NCBI RefSeq assembly: GCF_004365575.1
Contig: NZ_SOBG01000010.1
Location: 1 to 64,000, forward strand
DNA length: 64,000 bases
Direction of reading: 5' to 3'
Origin: Hypnocyclicus thermotrophus
GTDB taxonomy: Bacteria > Fusobacteriota > Fusobacteriia > Fusobacteriales > Fusobacteriaceae
The notes beneath the pieces were generated by a model, which searched no databases, had not been told where the DNA came from, and was given only the letters and a program-made list of their open reading frames with translations. The translations under genes were made by a program, and so were the position numbers. Of this stretch, positions 1 through 11,300 are shown in pieces (position 1 is the stretch's first letter; every line of letters starts with the position of its first letter).

Positions 1-194
1 ATTTTCCCTATTTCAAAATAATCTACTCCTACTTTTACACATGTTTCATATACTTTCTTTACAAATTCATCACTAAAATGATAGTTATTTATTAACCCCC
101 CATCTCTTATTGTACAATCAAGTACTTTTACATCATCTCTTACTGTAAGCCAGCTACCTTTCTTATGAATATTTACAATTTTTTCTTTTGTCAT
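1..194 (-). CDS. DRE-TIM aldolase/HMG-CoA-lyase-like protein, N-terminal fragment
   Basis: The first 64 codons are present and the gene runs off the left edge. The start is fixed by a strong AGGAGG nine bases upstream. The peptide contains VLDCTIRDGG at about residues 25-34, the metal- and substrate-binding signature of the HMG-CoA lyase / homocitrate synthase / 4-hydroxy-2-oxovalerate aldolase superfamily, followed by VGVDYFEIG, the second TIM-barrel strand. Which member this is (aldolase, isopropylmalate- or homocitrate-synthase-like) cannot be told from the fragment. A TATAAT on the minus strand at 240-245 is a plausible -10 box, but I see no good -35. It is divergent from the chemoreceptor gene to its right. 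Confidence 0.75.
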   Translation of the reverse strand, partial: MTKEKIVNIHKKGSWLTVRDDVKVLDCTIRDGGLINNYHFSDEFVKKVYETCVKVGVDYFEIGK

Positions 195-439
195 AAAACT
201 TCCTCCTAAATTCTACTATTCTACCGTACTACAAATACTATTATACTCTATTCGTATAAATTTTAAAAATTATTTTTTTGAATATTTTTGTATCAATATA
301 TTAAGATAATTTTTATAAAAAATCAAGTATTATTTTTTTTACTCTTATTTTACATTTTTAAAATATAATTTTTACGTTCTTATGATATTATTTATTATCA
401 ATAAAAATTATTAATAAAAAATTTATTTCGAGGTGAAAA

Positions 440-2602
440 ATGAAAAAAAGAAAATTTTTTTTTATACAATATGTAAAAAAAATATATAATTTATTTAGAA
501 AATTTAAATTAAATAATATCAATTTTTCTAAAGATAGCATTAAAACTAAAATAACTATTAGTATCATCCCTATAATTCTTTTAATACTTTTAATTATTAA
601 TATTTATAGTTTAAATGCTGTTGAAAATAGTATGTACGAAAAAGCTATTACTAAAACAGAACTAAGTTCAAATAATTTAAGAGAATTATTAAATACTAAA
701 ATAAATACAATTAAAAATATTTCTATTCTTCTTCAAAATATAGATAAAAAAAATTTACTTTTAAAATTAGATGCATTGTCAAAACACGATAAAAAAATAG
801 ACTATTTCTTTATTGCTGATAAAACTGGTATCGCTTTGTCTACTAAATCAAAAAAATATAATTTTTCAAAAGAAAAATTTTTTTTAGAAGTAATAAAGGG
901 GCAAATGTTTTCTTATGATACTTATAATGATGATGATAATAAAACTCTTATTCTTACATCACCTTATTTTTACCAAAATAAATTAGAAGGTGTTATTGGA
1001 ATAGCTTTAAATATAAAAAAATTAAATAATATTGTTAATTCTATTATCTTAAGTAATGATGGTTATAATTATATAATCGATCAATATGGTAAAATTTTAA
1101 TTCACCCAAACAATGATATGATTGGAGTAAATTTAAGAAAAGTTTCTAATAATAGAAATTATAATATAACTCAAAATATTGTTGATGCAATTAATAAGAT
1201 AATAGATCGAAAAAAATATGTAAAATACAAATTTAATAATGTTTCTAAATATGCTTTTGGAAATAAAATAGAAAATTATGATACTATTCAAGCATCAGAT
1301 TATAGTTTTTATTTCATCTCTACTATTCCAAGTAGTAGCTTTTATAATAAACTAAATAATTTACGTATAAATATAATTTTATTTACATTATTTTTATCTT
1401 TAATTTTATCCAGTATAATATATTTGATAATAAATAAAGTTTCTAATAATATAATAAATGTAAAAAATATGATGAAAGAAATTTCTTTAGGAAATGGCGA
1501 CCTTAGTAAACGATTAATTATTACTTCAAAAGATGAAATAGGAGAACTAGCAAAATATTTTAATATTTTTATTGAAAAAATAGAAAACATAGTTATTTCT
1601 ACAAAACAAGAAAGTAAAAAAGTTCATAAAATATCTAAACATTTAAAAGAAGATATGTTTCTTTTATTATCAGAAAATATAGAACATAAAAGTAATAGTT
1701 TAAAGTATAAAATGAAAAATATTATAAATAATATAGAAAATCAATCTATATCCGTAAAAAATATACATGGAGAAATTACAAACATTTCAAATATTATTAC
1801 AGATATAACTAATCAATCCAATTCAAGTCTAAAAATATCTTCTGAAGCTGCTAATAGTGCAACTAAAGGAAGTAAAATATTAACTGAAAGTTTAAATAAT
1901 ATACAAGAAATAGAATTAATTGTAAATGACATGGAAAAAGAGATTTTTTCTCTTAGCAACGAATCTAAAGAAATAGCAAAAATAACAGTACTAATATCAC
2001 ATATATCAGAACAAACAAATTTACTTGCATTAAATGCAGCAATAGAAGCAGCGAGAGCAGGAGAAGCAGGAAAAGGGTTTGCAGTAGTTGCTAATGAAAT
2101 AAAAAAATTAGCTGCTCTTTCAAAAGAATCTACAAACAATGTTGATTTTTTAATTAAAAATATACAATCAAAAATAGATAATACCGTCAAAATAGCAAAA
2201 GAAGGACATATTAAAATAGAAAATAGTAGTAAAACATCGAAAAAATCAGAAAAAATATTAAATGAAATTATTGAAAAAATAAATTTAACTAATAATTCAG
2301 TACAAATAATCCACAATAAAACTTATGAACAAAATCTTGCTATAAGTAAAATAATTGAACTTATCAATACTATTAGTAATAATAGTATTGATATAGAAAA
2401 AATTTCTAAAGAAGAATTAAAAATTATGGAAACAGTTATCAAAAAAAATATTCATTCTTCTAAAAAATTACTTCACGCTTCTGATAAATTAAAAAAGAAT
2501 GTTGCTCAATTTAAAATAACTAAATCAAACCAAATAAAAATTGATTCTTTAAAAGAAAACTTTATTCCTGATATTATATATAATAAAGTAACAAAACTCT
2601 AA
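440..2602 (+). CDS. Methyl-accepting chemotaxis protein with periplasmic Cache domain
   Basis: Transmembrane chemoreceptor of 720 residues. A basic N-terminus of about 37 residues precedes TM1 (about 38-57). A periplasmic dCache-like sensor follows, with [16 protein letters not shown] near residue 210, typical of these ligand-binding domains. TM2 is at about 308-332 and a HAMP domain at about 333-385 (GDLSKR, DEIGEL). The cytoplasmic signalling domain has the invariant hairpin tip [19 protein letters not shown] near residues 523-541, which contacts CheA and CheW. The ligand is unknown. The start has GAGGTG eight bases upstream. No che genes are in the window, so this is an orphan receptor. 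It ends in a terminator shared with convergent pyrE. Confidence 0.93.
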   Translation: MKKRKFFFIQYVKKIYNLFRKFKLNNINFSKDSIKTKITISIIPIILLILLIINIYSLNAVENSMYEKAITKTELSSNNLRELLNTKINTIKNISILLQNIDKKNLLLKLDALSKHDKKIDYFFIADKTGIALSTKSKKYNFSKEKFFLEVIKGQMFSYDTYNDDDNKTLILTSPYFYQNKLEGVIGIALNIKKLNNIVNSIILSNDGYNYIIDQYGKILIHPNNDMIGVNLRKVSNNRNYNITQNIVDAINKIIDRKKYVKYKFNNVSKYAFGNKIENYDTIQASDYSFYFISTIPSSSFYNKLNNLRINIILFTLFLSLILSSIIYLIINKVSNNIINVKNMMKEISLGNGDLSKRLIITSKDEIGELAKYFNIFIEKIENIVISTKQESKKVHKISKHLKEDMFLLLSENIEHKSNSLKYKMKNIINNIENQSISVKNIHGEITNISNIITDITNQSNSSLKISSEAANSATKGSKILTESLNNIQEIELIVNDMEKEIFSLSNESKEIAKITVLISHISEQTNLLALNAAIEAARAGEAGKGFAVVANEIKKLAALSKESTNNVDFLIKNIQSKIDNTVKIAKEGHIKIENSSKTSKKSEKILNEIIEKINLTNNSVQIIHNKTYEQNLAISKIIELINTISNNSIDIEKISKEELKIMETVIKKNIHSSKKLLHASDKLKKNVAQFKITKSNQIKIDSLKENFIPDIIYNKVTKL

Positions 2603-2628
2603 AAGCTGCCAAACTTTGACAGCTTTTA
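2601..2628. terminator. Bidirectional terminator between the chemoreceptor and pyrE
   Basis: An inverted repeat AAAAGCTG...CAGCTTTT lies between two convergent genes. The A-run and T-run flanking it allow it to act on both strands, and it overlaps the stop codon of the chemoreceptor. Confidence 0.8.
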
Positions 2629-2630
2629 AG

Positions 2631-3248
2631 TTATTTTCCCCAGTTTTCTGGATCTATATTCCATGTTTTTGCTATATTTAATTCTTCTTCTGTTATAAAT
2701 TTATCCTCTTTTGCTACTTCTAAAAGAGTTGAAAAATTAGTTATTGTTTCAAAATTTGTATTTATTCTTTTAAAATTATCAAATGCTTTTTTAAATTCAT
2801 ATGAAAATATAGCTGCTACTTCTACTTCACTTGCACCTTCACCTTTACAGGCTTCTACAGCTGTTATACAACTTCCTCCTGTTGAAATAAGATCTTCTAT
2901 TACTATTACTTTTTTACCTTTGACTTCTGCCCCCTCTATCTGTTTTCCTGCACCATGAGCTTTTTTCTTACTTCTGATATATGCCATAGGTTTATTTATT
3001 CTATCTGCTATAAATGAGGCCCAAGGAATTCCTGCTGTTGCAGTCCCCGCTATCACATCATACTCTTTATCTTTTAATAAATCTATAAATGTATTTACTA
3101 TTTCTCCTCTTTCTTTTGGAAAAGCTATCATTTTTCTATTATCACAGTATATAGGACTTTTTATTCCTGATACAAATATAAATGGTTCTTTTACATTAAG
3201 TCTTACCGCTTCTTTTTCTAATAAATGTCTTGCTATATTTTTATTCAT
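2631..3248 (-). CDS. pyrE: Orotate phosphoribosyltransferase
   Basis: Converts orotate and PRPP to orotidine 5'-monophosphate, step five of pyrimidine synthesis. The 205-residue length is normal for the family. The PRPP-binding motif VIVIEDLISTGGS lies at about residues 114-126, and the flexible-loop region with RSKKKAHGAGKQ sits just before it at about 92-103. The start overlaps the end of pyrC by eight bases, indicating translational coupling. This is the last gene of the nine-gene carA-to-pyrE operon and it is followed by the terminator shared with the chemoreceptor gene. Confidence 0.95.
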   Translation of the reverse strand: MNKNIARHLLEKEAVRLNVKEPFIFVSGIKSPIYCDNRKMIAFPKERGEIVNTFIDLLKDKEYDVIAGTATAGIPWASFIADRINKPMAYIRSKKKAHGAGKQIEGAEVKGKKVIVIEDLISTGGSCITAVEACKGEGASEVEVAAIFSYEFKKAFDNFKRINTNFETITNFSTLLEVAKEDKFITEEELNIAKTWNIDPENWGK

Positions 3249-4428
3249 TAATATCTACTTCCCTTCCTCTGTTATCATAAAATTCATCATTTTCAAAGAT
3301 TTTTCTTCCATTTACTATAGTAGTAATTACTTTCCCATATACATCCCATCCATTAAATGATGTATAACCACATTTTGATACTATATTTTCATTCTTTAGT
3401 GTATATTTATTTTTTATATCTACTATTATTATATCTGCAAAATATCCTTCTTCTAATCTCCCTCTACATTTTATATCAAATATTTTTGCTGGGTTTTCAG
3501 AATACATTTTTATTATTTTTTCAAGTGAAATTTTATTGTTTTTATATGCTGTAATTAAAAGAGCTAATGATGTTTCTACTCCAGGAATTCCAAAAGTAAT
3601 TTTTTCTTCTTTTTCTTTTAATAAATGCGGTGCATGGTCTGTTCCTATTGTATCAATTACCCCTTCTTCTATTGCTTCCCATAATGCTTTTACATCTTCA
3701 TCTGTTTTTAATTCAGGTTTCATTATATTTATATAAGTTTTATTCTTTTTTGTTAAAAATAAGTGATGTGGAGTTACTTCACAATAAATATTTTTATATT
3801 CTTTTTTATATTTTTTTATGATTTTCAGCTCTTCTTTAGTAGAAATATGACATAAATATAATGGTTTATCATGTTTTATTGCAAGCTTAATAGCCTTTTC
3901 CACCATTTCACCTTCTGCATGTACTGATATCTTTTTACTTGTTTTAAATATATTATCAAGAATTTCATCATCTTCTATAAGCATTTTTCCTGTTGATACA
4001 TTCATAAATATTTTAGTGGAACATATATTTTTAGCTTTTTTTATTTCATTTGAATTATCATTATAACTGCCACCAAAATGAAATCCATAATTTACTATTG
4101 ATTTTTTTGCAAGTTCTCTTTTTAAATAAAGGCTCTCAATATCAATTGTAGCTGGATTTGTATTTGGCATATCAATAAATGTAGTTATTCCTCCCTTTGC
4201 ACATGCTTTACTTCCTGTTAAAAAATCTTCTTTCTGCGTAAATCCTGGTTCTCTCATATGAGTATGTACATCTATCATTCCTGGTAAAGTATAATTTCCT
4301 TTTGCATCTATTATTTTTGTGTTTTCCCCATATATATTCTCATCAATTTTAATTATTTTTTCATTATTAATAAGAATATCCATTAGATTATTATATCCTA
4401 TTAATTTTGCATTTTTTATTAGAAGCAT
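3241..4428 (-). CDS. pyrC: Dihydroorotase
   Basis: Zinc amidohydrolase that cyclises carbamoyl-aspartate to dihydroorotate. At 395 residues it is a type I enzyme, the class found in Gram-positives and Fusobacteria. The first metal ligands are in PGMIDVHTHMREPG (about 49-62). Further ligands are expected in SVHAEGE, LCHIST and the catalytic-aspartate motif GTDHAPH. The start has AAGGGG upstream. About 107 bases separate it from pyrF, the largest gap inside the operon, and I see no terminator there. Confidence 0.95.
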   Translation of the reverse strand: MLLIKNAKLIGYNNLMDILINNEKIIKIDENIYGENTKIIDAKGNYTLPGMIDVHTHMREPGFTQKEDFLTGSKACAKGGITTFIDMPNTNPATIDIESLYLKRELAKKSIVNYGFHFGGSYNDNSNEIKKAKNICSTKIFMNVSTGKMLIEDDEILDNIFKTSKKISVHAEGEMVEKAIKLAIKHDKPLYLCHISTKEELKIIKKYKKEYKNIYCEVTPHHLFLTKKNKTYINIMKPELKTDEDVKALWEAIEEGVIDTIGTDHAPHLLKEKEEKITFGIPGVETSLALLITAYKNNKISLEKIIKMYSENPAKIFDIKCRGRLEEGYFADIIIVDIKNKYTLKNENIVSKCGYTSFNGWDVYGKVITTIVNGRKIFENDEFYDNRGREVDINE

Positions 4429-4535
4429 TTTTCAACCCCTTTTATTTTTAATTGAAATTATAATTAATTTATCTAAATCCATTTTCATAGTATTTTAATT
4501 ATTGCTCTACTTCTTAGCATATAAAAAATTCTTAT

Positions 4536-5240
4536 TTAAATTATAGCTTGTTTTATTTCATCAAGTACAAGCTTTGCAGCTTCTTTAGGATTGTCAGATT
4601 TTGTTATAGGTCTACCTACTACTATATAATCACAATTATTTTTTATTGCCTCATATGGTGTCATTACTCTTTTTTGATCATTTTTAGCTGCCCACTTTGG
4701 TCTTACTCCTGGACATATTGTTTTAAAATTTTTTCCATATTTTTCTTTAACTGATTTTGCTTCAAGCGGCGAACAAACTATTCCATTTAATCCACTTTTA
4801 TAGGCTAAATCTGCTAATTGACTTACTATTTCTTTAGTAGTTTTAGTAGTTGAAAACATCTCATTAAGGTTACTATCTGTAAGACTTGTAAGTACTGTCA
4901 CAGCTATAGCTAGTTGACTTTTATTTTTTGTAAGTTCTGCTACTTTTTTCATTGTTTCACTGCCAACACTAGCATGAATATTAAACATAAATACATCTTT
5001 TTCTATTGCAAATTTACTTGCAGCAAAAGTAGTATTTGGAATATCATGAAATTTTAAATCTAAAAAAACTTTTTTCTCTAAACTATGTATATAATCTACT
5101 GCCTTTCCATAAGAATTTAAAAATAATTCAAGTCCTACTTTAAATATTTCCACTTCATCTTTTAATTCATCTATTGTTTTTTTAGCCGATTCTAAATTAT
5201 CATAATCAAGTGCTACAATTAATTTTTCTTTATAATTCAC
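4536..5240 (-). CDS. pyrF: Orotidine 5'-phosphate decarboxylase
   Basis: Final step of UMP synthesis. The 234-residue length is usual for the short bacterial class. The catalytic DxKxxD motif is in FLDLKFHDIPNT (about 59-70), the N-terminal VALDYDN binds substrate, and the C-terminal YIVVGRPIT is the phosphate-binding signature. It lies between pyrD and pyrC in the operon, 36 bases after pyrD, with AGGGGGAAGATAGT before the start. Confidence 0.95.
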   Translation of the reverse strand: MNYKEKLIVALDYDNLESAKKTIDELKDEVEIFKVGLELFLNSYGKAVDYIHSLEKKVFLDLKFHDIPNTTFAASKFAIEKDVFMFNIHASVGSETMKKVAELTKNKSQLAIAVTVLTSLTDSNLNEMFSTTKTTKEIVSQLADLAYKSGLNGIVCSPLEAKSVKEKYGKNFKTICPGVRPKWAAKNDQKRVMTPYEAIKNNCDYIVVGRPITKSDNPKEAAKLVLDEIKQAII

Positions 5241-5276
5241 TATCTTCCCCCTATTTTATTTTTCTTTATAATTTTG

Positions 5277-6191
5277 CTATTTATGCAATATTCCTACTAT
5301 ATCAGATATATTCTTTAGTTTTTCTTCTTTACAATATTTATTAAGCCCTTCAATAACTTCTACTGGTAATAATGGATTTGTAAAAATACTAGTTCCCAAC
5401 GATACAGCAGAAGCTCCTGCCATCATAAATTCTATTGCATCTTTGGTAGAACTAATTCCACCCATTCCTAATATTGGGATATTTACAGCTTTATATACTT
5501 GATATACTATTCTAAGAGCTACTGGTTTTACTGCAGGCCCTGAAAAGCCGCCAAATATATTTCCAAGTACAGGTTTTTTCTTCTCTATGTCTATTGCCAT
5601 TCCAAGTAATGTATTTATTATAGCTATTGCATCAGCACCATTATCTTCTACAAGTTTTGCAATATAAGATATATCTGTTACATTTGGAGATAATTTTACT
5701 ATTAGCGGTTTTTTAGTTACCTCTCTTACTTTTCTAGTTACTTCGGCAGCAATTTTAGGATTTGCACCAAATGCCATTCCACCGTCTTTTACATTTGGAC
5801 AAGAAATATTTAATTCTATACCAGCAATCCTATCTATCTTATCTATTTTTTCAGTAAGTTCTACATATTCTTCTATTGTTTTCCCATTTAAATTTACTAT
5901 TAAATTAGTAGAAATATCTTCTTCCAATTCTTTCATTGTTATATTTTTAAAATGTTCAAATCCCGGATTTTCAAGACCAATCGAATTTAACATACCAGAT
6001 GGGGTTTCAGCTATTCTAGTTCCTGGATTCCCTTTTCGAGGCTCTAAAGTAAGTCCTTTTAAAACTATTGCTCCTAATACATTTGGATCAAAATAATCAC
6101 TATATTCTTTTCCCCATCCAAATGTACCTGAAGCAGTCATTATAGGATTTTTCATGTCTATCCCACAAAAATTTGTCTTTAATTTATTCAT
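5277..6191 (-). CDS. pyrD: Dihydroorotate dehydrogenase, class 1B catalytic subunit
   Basis: FMN enzyme oxidising dihydroorotate to orotate. It has 304 residues, with the active-site motif LNISCPNVKDGG (about 127-138, carrying the catalytic cysteine) and the FMN-binding glycines GMGGISS near 242-248. The class 1B assignment rests on the cysteine and on the adjacent pyrK, which supplies FAD and an iron-sulfur cluster so that NAD+ can be the acceptor. Its start overlaps the pyrK stop by one base (ATAATG arrangement), indicating coupled, stoichiometric translation of the two subunits. Confidence 0.95.
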   Translation of the reverse strand: MNKLKTNFCGIDMKNPIMTASGTFGWGKEYSDYFDPNVLGAIVLKGLTLEPRKGNPGTRIAETPSGMLNSIGLENPGFEHFKNITMKELEEDISTNLIVNLNGKTIEEYVELTEKIDKIDRIAGIELNISCPNVKDGGMAFGANPKIAAEVTRKVREVTKKPLIVKLSPNVTDISYIAKLVEDNGADAIAIINTLLGMAIDIEKKKPVLGNIFGGFSGPAVKPVALRIVYQVYKAVNIPILGMGGISSTKDAIEFMMAGASAVSLGTSIFTNPLLPVEVIEGLNKYCKEEKLKNISDIVGILHK

Positions 6192-6955
6192 TATTTTATC
6201 ACCTCTTTACTATTAAATACAGGCCCATCTTTACATACTTTTTTCATTCCTTTTGTTGTTTCTATAGAACACCCCATACATGCTCCTGTTCCACATCCCA
6301 TTCTTTCTTCTAATGACACTTCACAATAAATATTATTTTTATGAGCTACTTCCGCTACTTTTTCCATCATTATATGTGGCCCACAAGTAAATATCATATT
6401 AATATTTTCTTTTTCTAAAATCTCTTTTAATTTTTCTACTGTATTTTTCTTTTCACCTATACTTCCATCATCACTTACTACTATTGTATTTTTAAAATTA
6501 ATATTTTTTAATATTTCAAAAGCATATTTATCTCTTCCGCCAGCTATAAAAACAACTTTATTTTCTTTATTTACCTGTTTTATTAGCTCTTTTAATGGTG
6601 CTATTCCCATTCCACCACCTATTATAGCTATTTTTTTATCTTTTATATTTATAGAAAATCCTTCCCCCAATGGTCCCTGTATATTTATTATATCTCCAGC
6701 TTTAAGAGTAGACAATTCTTTAGTTCCTTTCCCTACTGTTTCATAATAAAATTCTAAAACTCCATTTTCTTTATCAATATTATGAATACTAATAGGTCTT
6801 CTAAGTATAAGTGCATTATCTAAAGGTTTTATCATACAAAATTGCCCAGCTTTAATCTCTTTTATTATTTTTTCACTTTTTACTTTTAATAAATAGTATC
6901 TACTTCCTAAACAAATATTTTCAATTATTTTTACATCTTCTAAAAAAGCTGCCAT
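6191..6955 (-). CDS. pyrK: Dihydroorotate dehydrogenase electron-transfer subunit
   Basis: The 254-residue FAD/[2Fe-2S] partner of PyrD. The flavin-binding motif RRPISIH is at about 52-58 and the nucleotide-binding stretch IGGGMGIAPL at about 111-120. Near the C-terminus CGTGACMGC, followed by VCKDGPVF, provides the four cluster cysteines. It passes electrons from FMN in PyrD to NAD+. It follows pyrI by nine bases. Because the same subunit family is used by NfnA-like ferredoxin:NADP reductases, the assignment depends partly on the overlap with pyrD. Confidence 0.94.
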   Translation of the reverse strand: MAAFLEDVKIIENICLGSRYYLLKVKSEKIIKEIKAGQFCMIKPLDNALILRRPISIHNIDKENGVLEFYYETVGKGTKELSTLKAGDIINIQGPLGEGFSINIKDKKIAIIGGGMGIAPLKELIKQVNKENKVVFIAGGRDKYAFEILKNINFKNTIVVSDDGSIGEKKNTVEKLKEILEKENINMIFTCGPHIMMEKVAEVAHKNNIYCEVSLEERMGCGTGACMGCSIETTKGMKKVCKDGPVFNSKEVIK

Positions 6956-6964
6956 TATTCCCCC

Positions 6965-7408
6965 TTATTTTATTGATAATTTTTCTATTTCTTTTTCTCT
7001 TTCACAGTAATTACATCTTGCTGTATTCTCTTTTTCATCTATATAAAATTTTGATTTTACATTTTCATTATTAGTTATACATTTTGGATTTGTACACACT
7101 AATATATCTTCTATTGTTTTTGGTAAACTTGGTATTAATTTTTCTTTTACTTTAAAATTCTCTATAATATTCACTGTAATATTATGTGCAATAAGTGTTA
7201 TTTTTTCTATTTCTTTTTCAGTTAAATATTTATTAGCTATTTTTATAAGTCCCTTTTTTTTTAAAGATTTACTTGGTAGATTAAATGCTAATGTTATAGT
7301 ATCGTCATATTCTGACAAACTTAATATTTCCATTATTTTTAATGTTTTTTCTGATGGAATATGATCTATTACCGTTCCATTTTCTATAGCTGTTATTTGT
7401 AATTCCAT
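6965..7408 (-). CDS. pyrI: Aspartate carbamoyltransferase regulatory subunit
   Basis: Allosteric subunit of 147 residues that binds CTP and ATP and links PyrB trimers. The N-terminal domain contains the nucleotide-site region ENGTVIDHIP. The C-terminal zinc domain has CTNPKC and CNYC, spaced as in the structural zinc site of the family. Only one base separates it from pyrB, so the two subunits are made from adjacent cistrons. Feedback control of the pathway by CTP is therefore expected at the enzyme level, in addition to the RNA-level control proposed upstream of carA. Confidence 0.94.
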   Translation of the reverse strand: MELQITAIENGTVIDHIPSEKTLKIMEILSLSEYDDTITLAFNLPSKSLKKKGLIKIANKYLTEKEIEKITLIAHNITVNIIENFKVKEKLIPSLPKTIEDILVCTNPKCITNNENVKSKFYIDEKENTARCNYCEREKEIEKLSIK

Positions 7409-7409
7409 T

Positions 7410-8342
7410 TTAATCCCCCAATTTATCCAATTTATTTAATGATAATGCAAGTAGTGCTTGCCTTACTGGTACTCCATTTTTTGCTTGTTCAAAATATTTC
7501 GCATAAATTGTATTATCAAGATCTATATCAATTTCATCTACTCTAGGAAGAGGATGTAATATTCTTAGATTTTTATTATTTGCCTTTTCTATAATTTCTT
7601 TATTTATTATATATATTCCTTTTACTTTTTGATATTCTTCATCATCAGGAAATCTCTCTCTTTGAATTCTTGTCATATAAAAAAAGTCAATTTTAGATAA
7701 AATTTCATTATAGTTATTCATTGATTCATATTTTATATTTAATTTTTCCAACTCTTTTAAAATATATTTTGGCATTTGAAGATTATCAGGAGCTACAAAA
7801 TAAAATGTAGTATTAAAATGTGAAAGAGCTCTAGCTAATGAATGTACTGTTCTTCCGTATTTCAAATCTCCTACAAATGCTATTTTTATATTATCTAAAT
7901 TCCCACGTTCTTTTTTTATTGTGTATAAATCAAGTAATGTTTGAGTTGGGTGTTGATTTGCTCCATCACCAGCATTTATTATAGGTATTTTTGAAATTTC
8001 ACTTGCTAGTTTTGCAGATCCATCATTTGGATGCCTAATTATTATAATATCTGAATATGCTTCAGCCATTCTTATTGTATCTGCTAATGATTCGCCTTTA
8101 GATTTTGACGTTCCTGCAGGTGAATCAAATCCTAATACTTGTGCTCCAAGCCTTTGAGCTGCTGACCAAAATGATAATCTCGTACGAGTTGATGGTTCAA
8201 AAAAAAGAGTTGATACTATATATCCTTTTAAAAGTTCATTATTTGGATTATTTTCTATATATTCTGCTGTATCTAAAATATGCTCTATCTCTTCTTTTGT
8301 TAAATCATTAAGTGATATTATATCTTTCCTTGATTTATACAT
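7410..8342 (-). CDS. pyrB: Aspartate carbamoyltransferase catalytic subunit
   Basis: Condenses carbamoyl phosphate with aspartate. It has 310 residues, with the carbamoyl-phosphate signature FFEPSTRTRLSF at about 47-58 and the mobile-loop motif SKGESLADT at about 80-88. HPLPRVDEID near the C-terminus belongs to the aspartate-binding 240s loop region. A tryptophan follows SF in the first motif, where most homologues have glutamate; this is a minor variation. It lies between carB (52 bases upstream) and pyrI. Confidence 0.95.
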   Translation of the reverse strand: MYKSRKDIISLNDLTKEEIEHILDTAEYIENNPNNELLKGYIVSTLFFEPSTRTRLSFWSAAQRLGAQVLGFDSPAGTSKSKGESLADTIRMAEAYSDIIIIRHPNDGSAKLASEISKIPIINAGDGANQHPTQTLLDLYTIKKERGNLDNIKIAFVGDLKYGRTVHSLARALSHFNTTFYFVAPDNLQMPKYILKELEKLNIKYESMNNYNEILSKIDFFYMTRIQRERFPDDEEYQKVKGIYIINKEIIEKANNKNLRILHPLPRVDEIDIDLDNTIYAKYFEQAKNGVPVRQALLALSLNKLDKLGD

Positions 8343-8393
8343 TTTACCCCCTATATTCTCTATATTTTTATTTAGTAATAATTATTTGAAATA

Positions 8394-11300
8394 CTATATT
8401 TCATTTATATCAAATACCTCTTGAACATTTTTATGTATTTTATTTTCTAATATGTTTATTACTGCATTTAATGTATCCAATGATGTAATTATCTCTATTC
8501 CATATTCAATTGCTGTTCTTCTTATTTTAAATCCATCACTTTGTACATTATTTGCTTTTGTTGGAGTATTTATTACTAAATCTATCTCTCTATTTTTTAA
8601 TTTATCTAAAATATTTGGATATCCCTCAGTAATTTTATTTATTATTTCACTTTCTATTCCATTTTCTTTTAAAAAATTGTGAGTTCCTTCTGTTGCTATT
8701 AAATTAAATTTTAATTTTATAAGTCTTTTTGCTATATCTATTAATTCTTGTTTGTCGCTATCTTTTACTGTTACAAGTACATTTTTTCCAATTTTAGTAT
8801 AATCTTTATTAGACGCTATAAGTCCTTTATATATTGCCTCTTCTACTGTTTTTGCCACTCCAAGTACTTCTCCTGTAGATTTCATCTCAGGTCCTAAACT
8901 TACCTCTACATTTGATAACTTCTCTGTAGAAAATACTGGTACTTTTACTGCTACTAAATCTGCTCTTTTGTATATTCCAGTGCCATAAGGTAACTCTTTT
9001 AATTTTTTACCAAATATACAATTTGTCGCAATCTCTATCATTGGTACACCTGTTATTTTACTTATATATGGTACTGTTCTACTTGAACGAGGATTAACTT
9101 CTATTATATATAATTCTCCTTTAAACTCTATAAATTGTATATTTATCATTCCAATTACGTTTAACTCTTTTGCTATTTTTTTTGTATAATCAAGTATTTT
9201 TTCTTCTATTTCTTTTGATATATCTTGGGTTGGATATATTGTTATACTATCACCAGAATGTATCCCTGCTCTTTCTAAATGTTGCATTATTCCTGGAATA
9301 AGAATCTCTTCACCATCACATATTGCATCTACTTCAAGCTCAATTCCATTTAAATACTTATCTATTAATATTGGATTTTCAGGATCTCTATCAAATGAAT
9401 TTTCTAAATATTTTATTAAGTTTACTTTATCATAGCATATTTCCATACCTTGTCCACCAAGTACATATGATGGTCTTACAAGTACTGGATATTCTAATAT
9501 TTTAGCTGTTTTAATTCCATCTTTTACAGACCATATAGCTTTTCCTTTTGGTCTATTTATACTAAGCCTTTCCATCAAATCTTCAAATCTTTCTCTATCT
9601 TCTGCTTCATCTATTTTGTCATAAGAGGTTCCTAATATTTTAATTCCTTTTTCATCTAATATTTTAGCAAGTTTTATTGCTGTTTGCCCACCAAATTGTA
9701 ATATTACACCAATAGGTTTTTCTTTTTCTATTATATTTAAGACATCCTCTGATACAAGTGGTTCAAAATAAAGTTTATCTGCTATACTAAAATCTGTACT
9801 TACAGTTTCAGGATTATTATTTATTATAATTGTTTCATAACCTAATTTTTGTAATGCTTTTATTGAATGTACAGTACAATAATCAAATTCTATTCCTTGT
9901 CCTATTCTTATAGGTCCACTTCCTATTACTGCCACACTTTTCTTATCTGTGATTTCTACTTCATCAAATTCATCATAAGTAGAATAATAATACGGTGATA
10001 TTGCTTCAAATTCTGCCGCACAAGTATCAACCATTTTATAAGTAGGTTTTATTTTATATTCTATTCTTTTATTATATATGTCAAGTTCATCTATTCCCAT
10101 TAATTCAGCTATACCTTTATCAGAAAATCCTTTTCTTTTTAAATCTTTTAATAACTCAGGAGTTAGATTTTCTAAATTTAATGCTTTTAAATGCTCTTCA
10201 AGCTTTACTATCCATTCAAATTTTTCTATAAAAAAAATATCTATTCCTGTAAGTTTTGCTAAATTTCTTTTAAAATATCCTCTTCTTAAAAGCTCTACAA
10301 GGTCAAATATTCTTTCATCATCCGGTTTTTGTATTCTTTTTTTCAACTCTTCTATACTTCTTTTAGATGCTAATTTATGTACTAAATTATGTTGTCCTAT
10401 TTCCAATGAACGTATTCCTTTTAAAAATGCACTTTCAAAATTACTTGAAATTGCCATTATTTCTCCAGTTGCCATCATTTTAGTTCCAAGTATTTTATTT
10501 GCTTCTTTAAATTTATCAAATGGCCATTTTGGAATTTTTACTACTACATAGTCAAGTGCTGGTTCAAAACACGCATATGTTTTTCCTGTTACATCATTTT
10601 TTATTTCATCTAATGTATAACCGAGGGCTAATTTTGCTCCAACTTTTGCTATAGGATATCCAGTTGCCTTAGATGCTAATGCTGATGATCTACTAACCCT
10701 AGGATTAATCTCTATTATTGCATATTCAAATGAATCTGGATTTAATGCAAATTGAACATTACACCCTCCAATTACTCCTATTTCATTTATTATTTTTATA
10801 GCCGAAGTTCTAAGCATTTGATATTCTTTATCACTAAGTGTTTGAGAAGGTGCTACTACTATACTATCTCCTGTATGTATTCCAACTGGATCAATATTTT
10901 CCATATTGCATACTGTTATACAGTTCCCATTTCCATCTCTCATCACTTCATATTCTATCTCTTTCCATCCCAAAATTGACTTTTCTACAAGTACTTGACC
11001 TACTCTACTTAACTTTAATCCTTTTAACAAAATATTTTTTAATTCTTCTGGATTATCTGCTATTCCTCCACCACTTCCTCCAAGTGTATATGCTGGTCTT
11101 ACAACTACAGGATATCCTATCTCTGCTGCGAATTTTTCCCCTTCTTCAAGCGATTCTACTATTTTACTTTGTATTATTGGTTCTCCAATTTTTTCCATAG
11201 CTTGTTTAAATAGATCTCTATCTTCTCCTCTTTTAATTGATTTGATAGAAGTTCCTATTACTTTTACATTATACTTATCTAAAATTCCTTTATCATAAAG

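Noticed and set aside
10078-11200. Several hydrophobic plus-strand frames antisense to carB
   Set aside because: They are shadows of a well-supported coding gene, with codon patterns set by the opposite strand.
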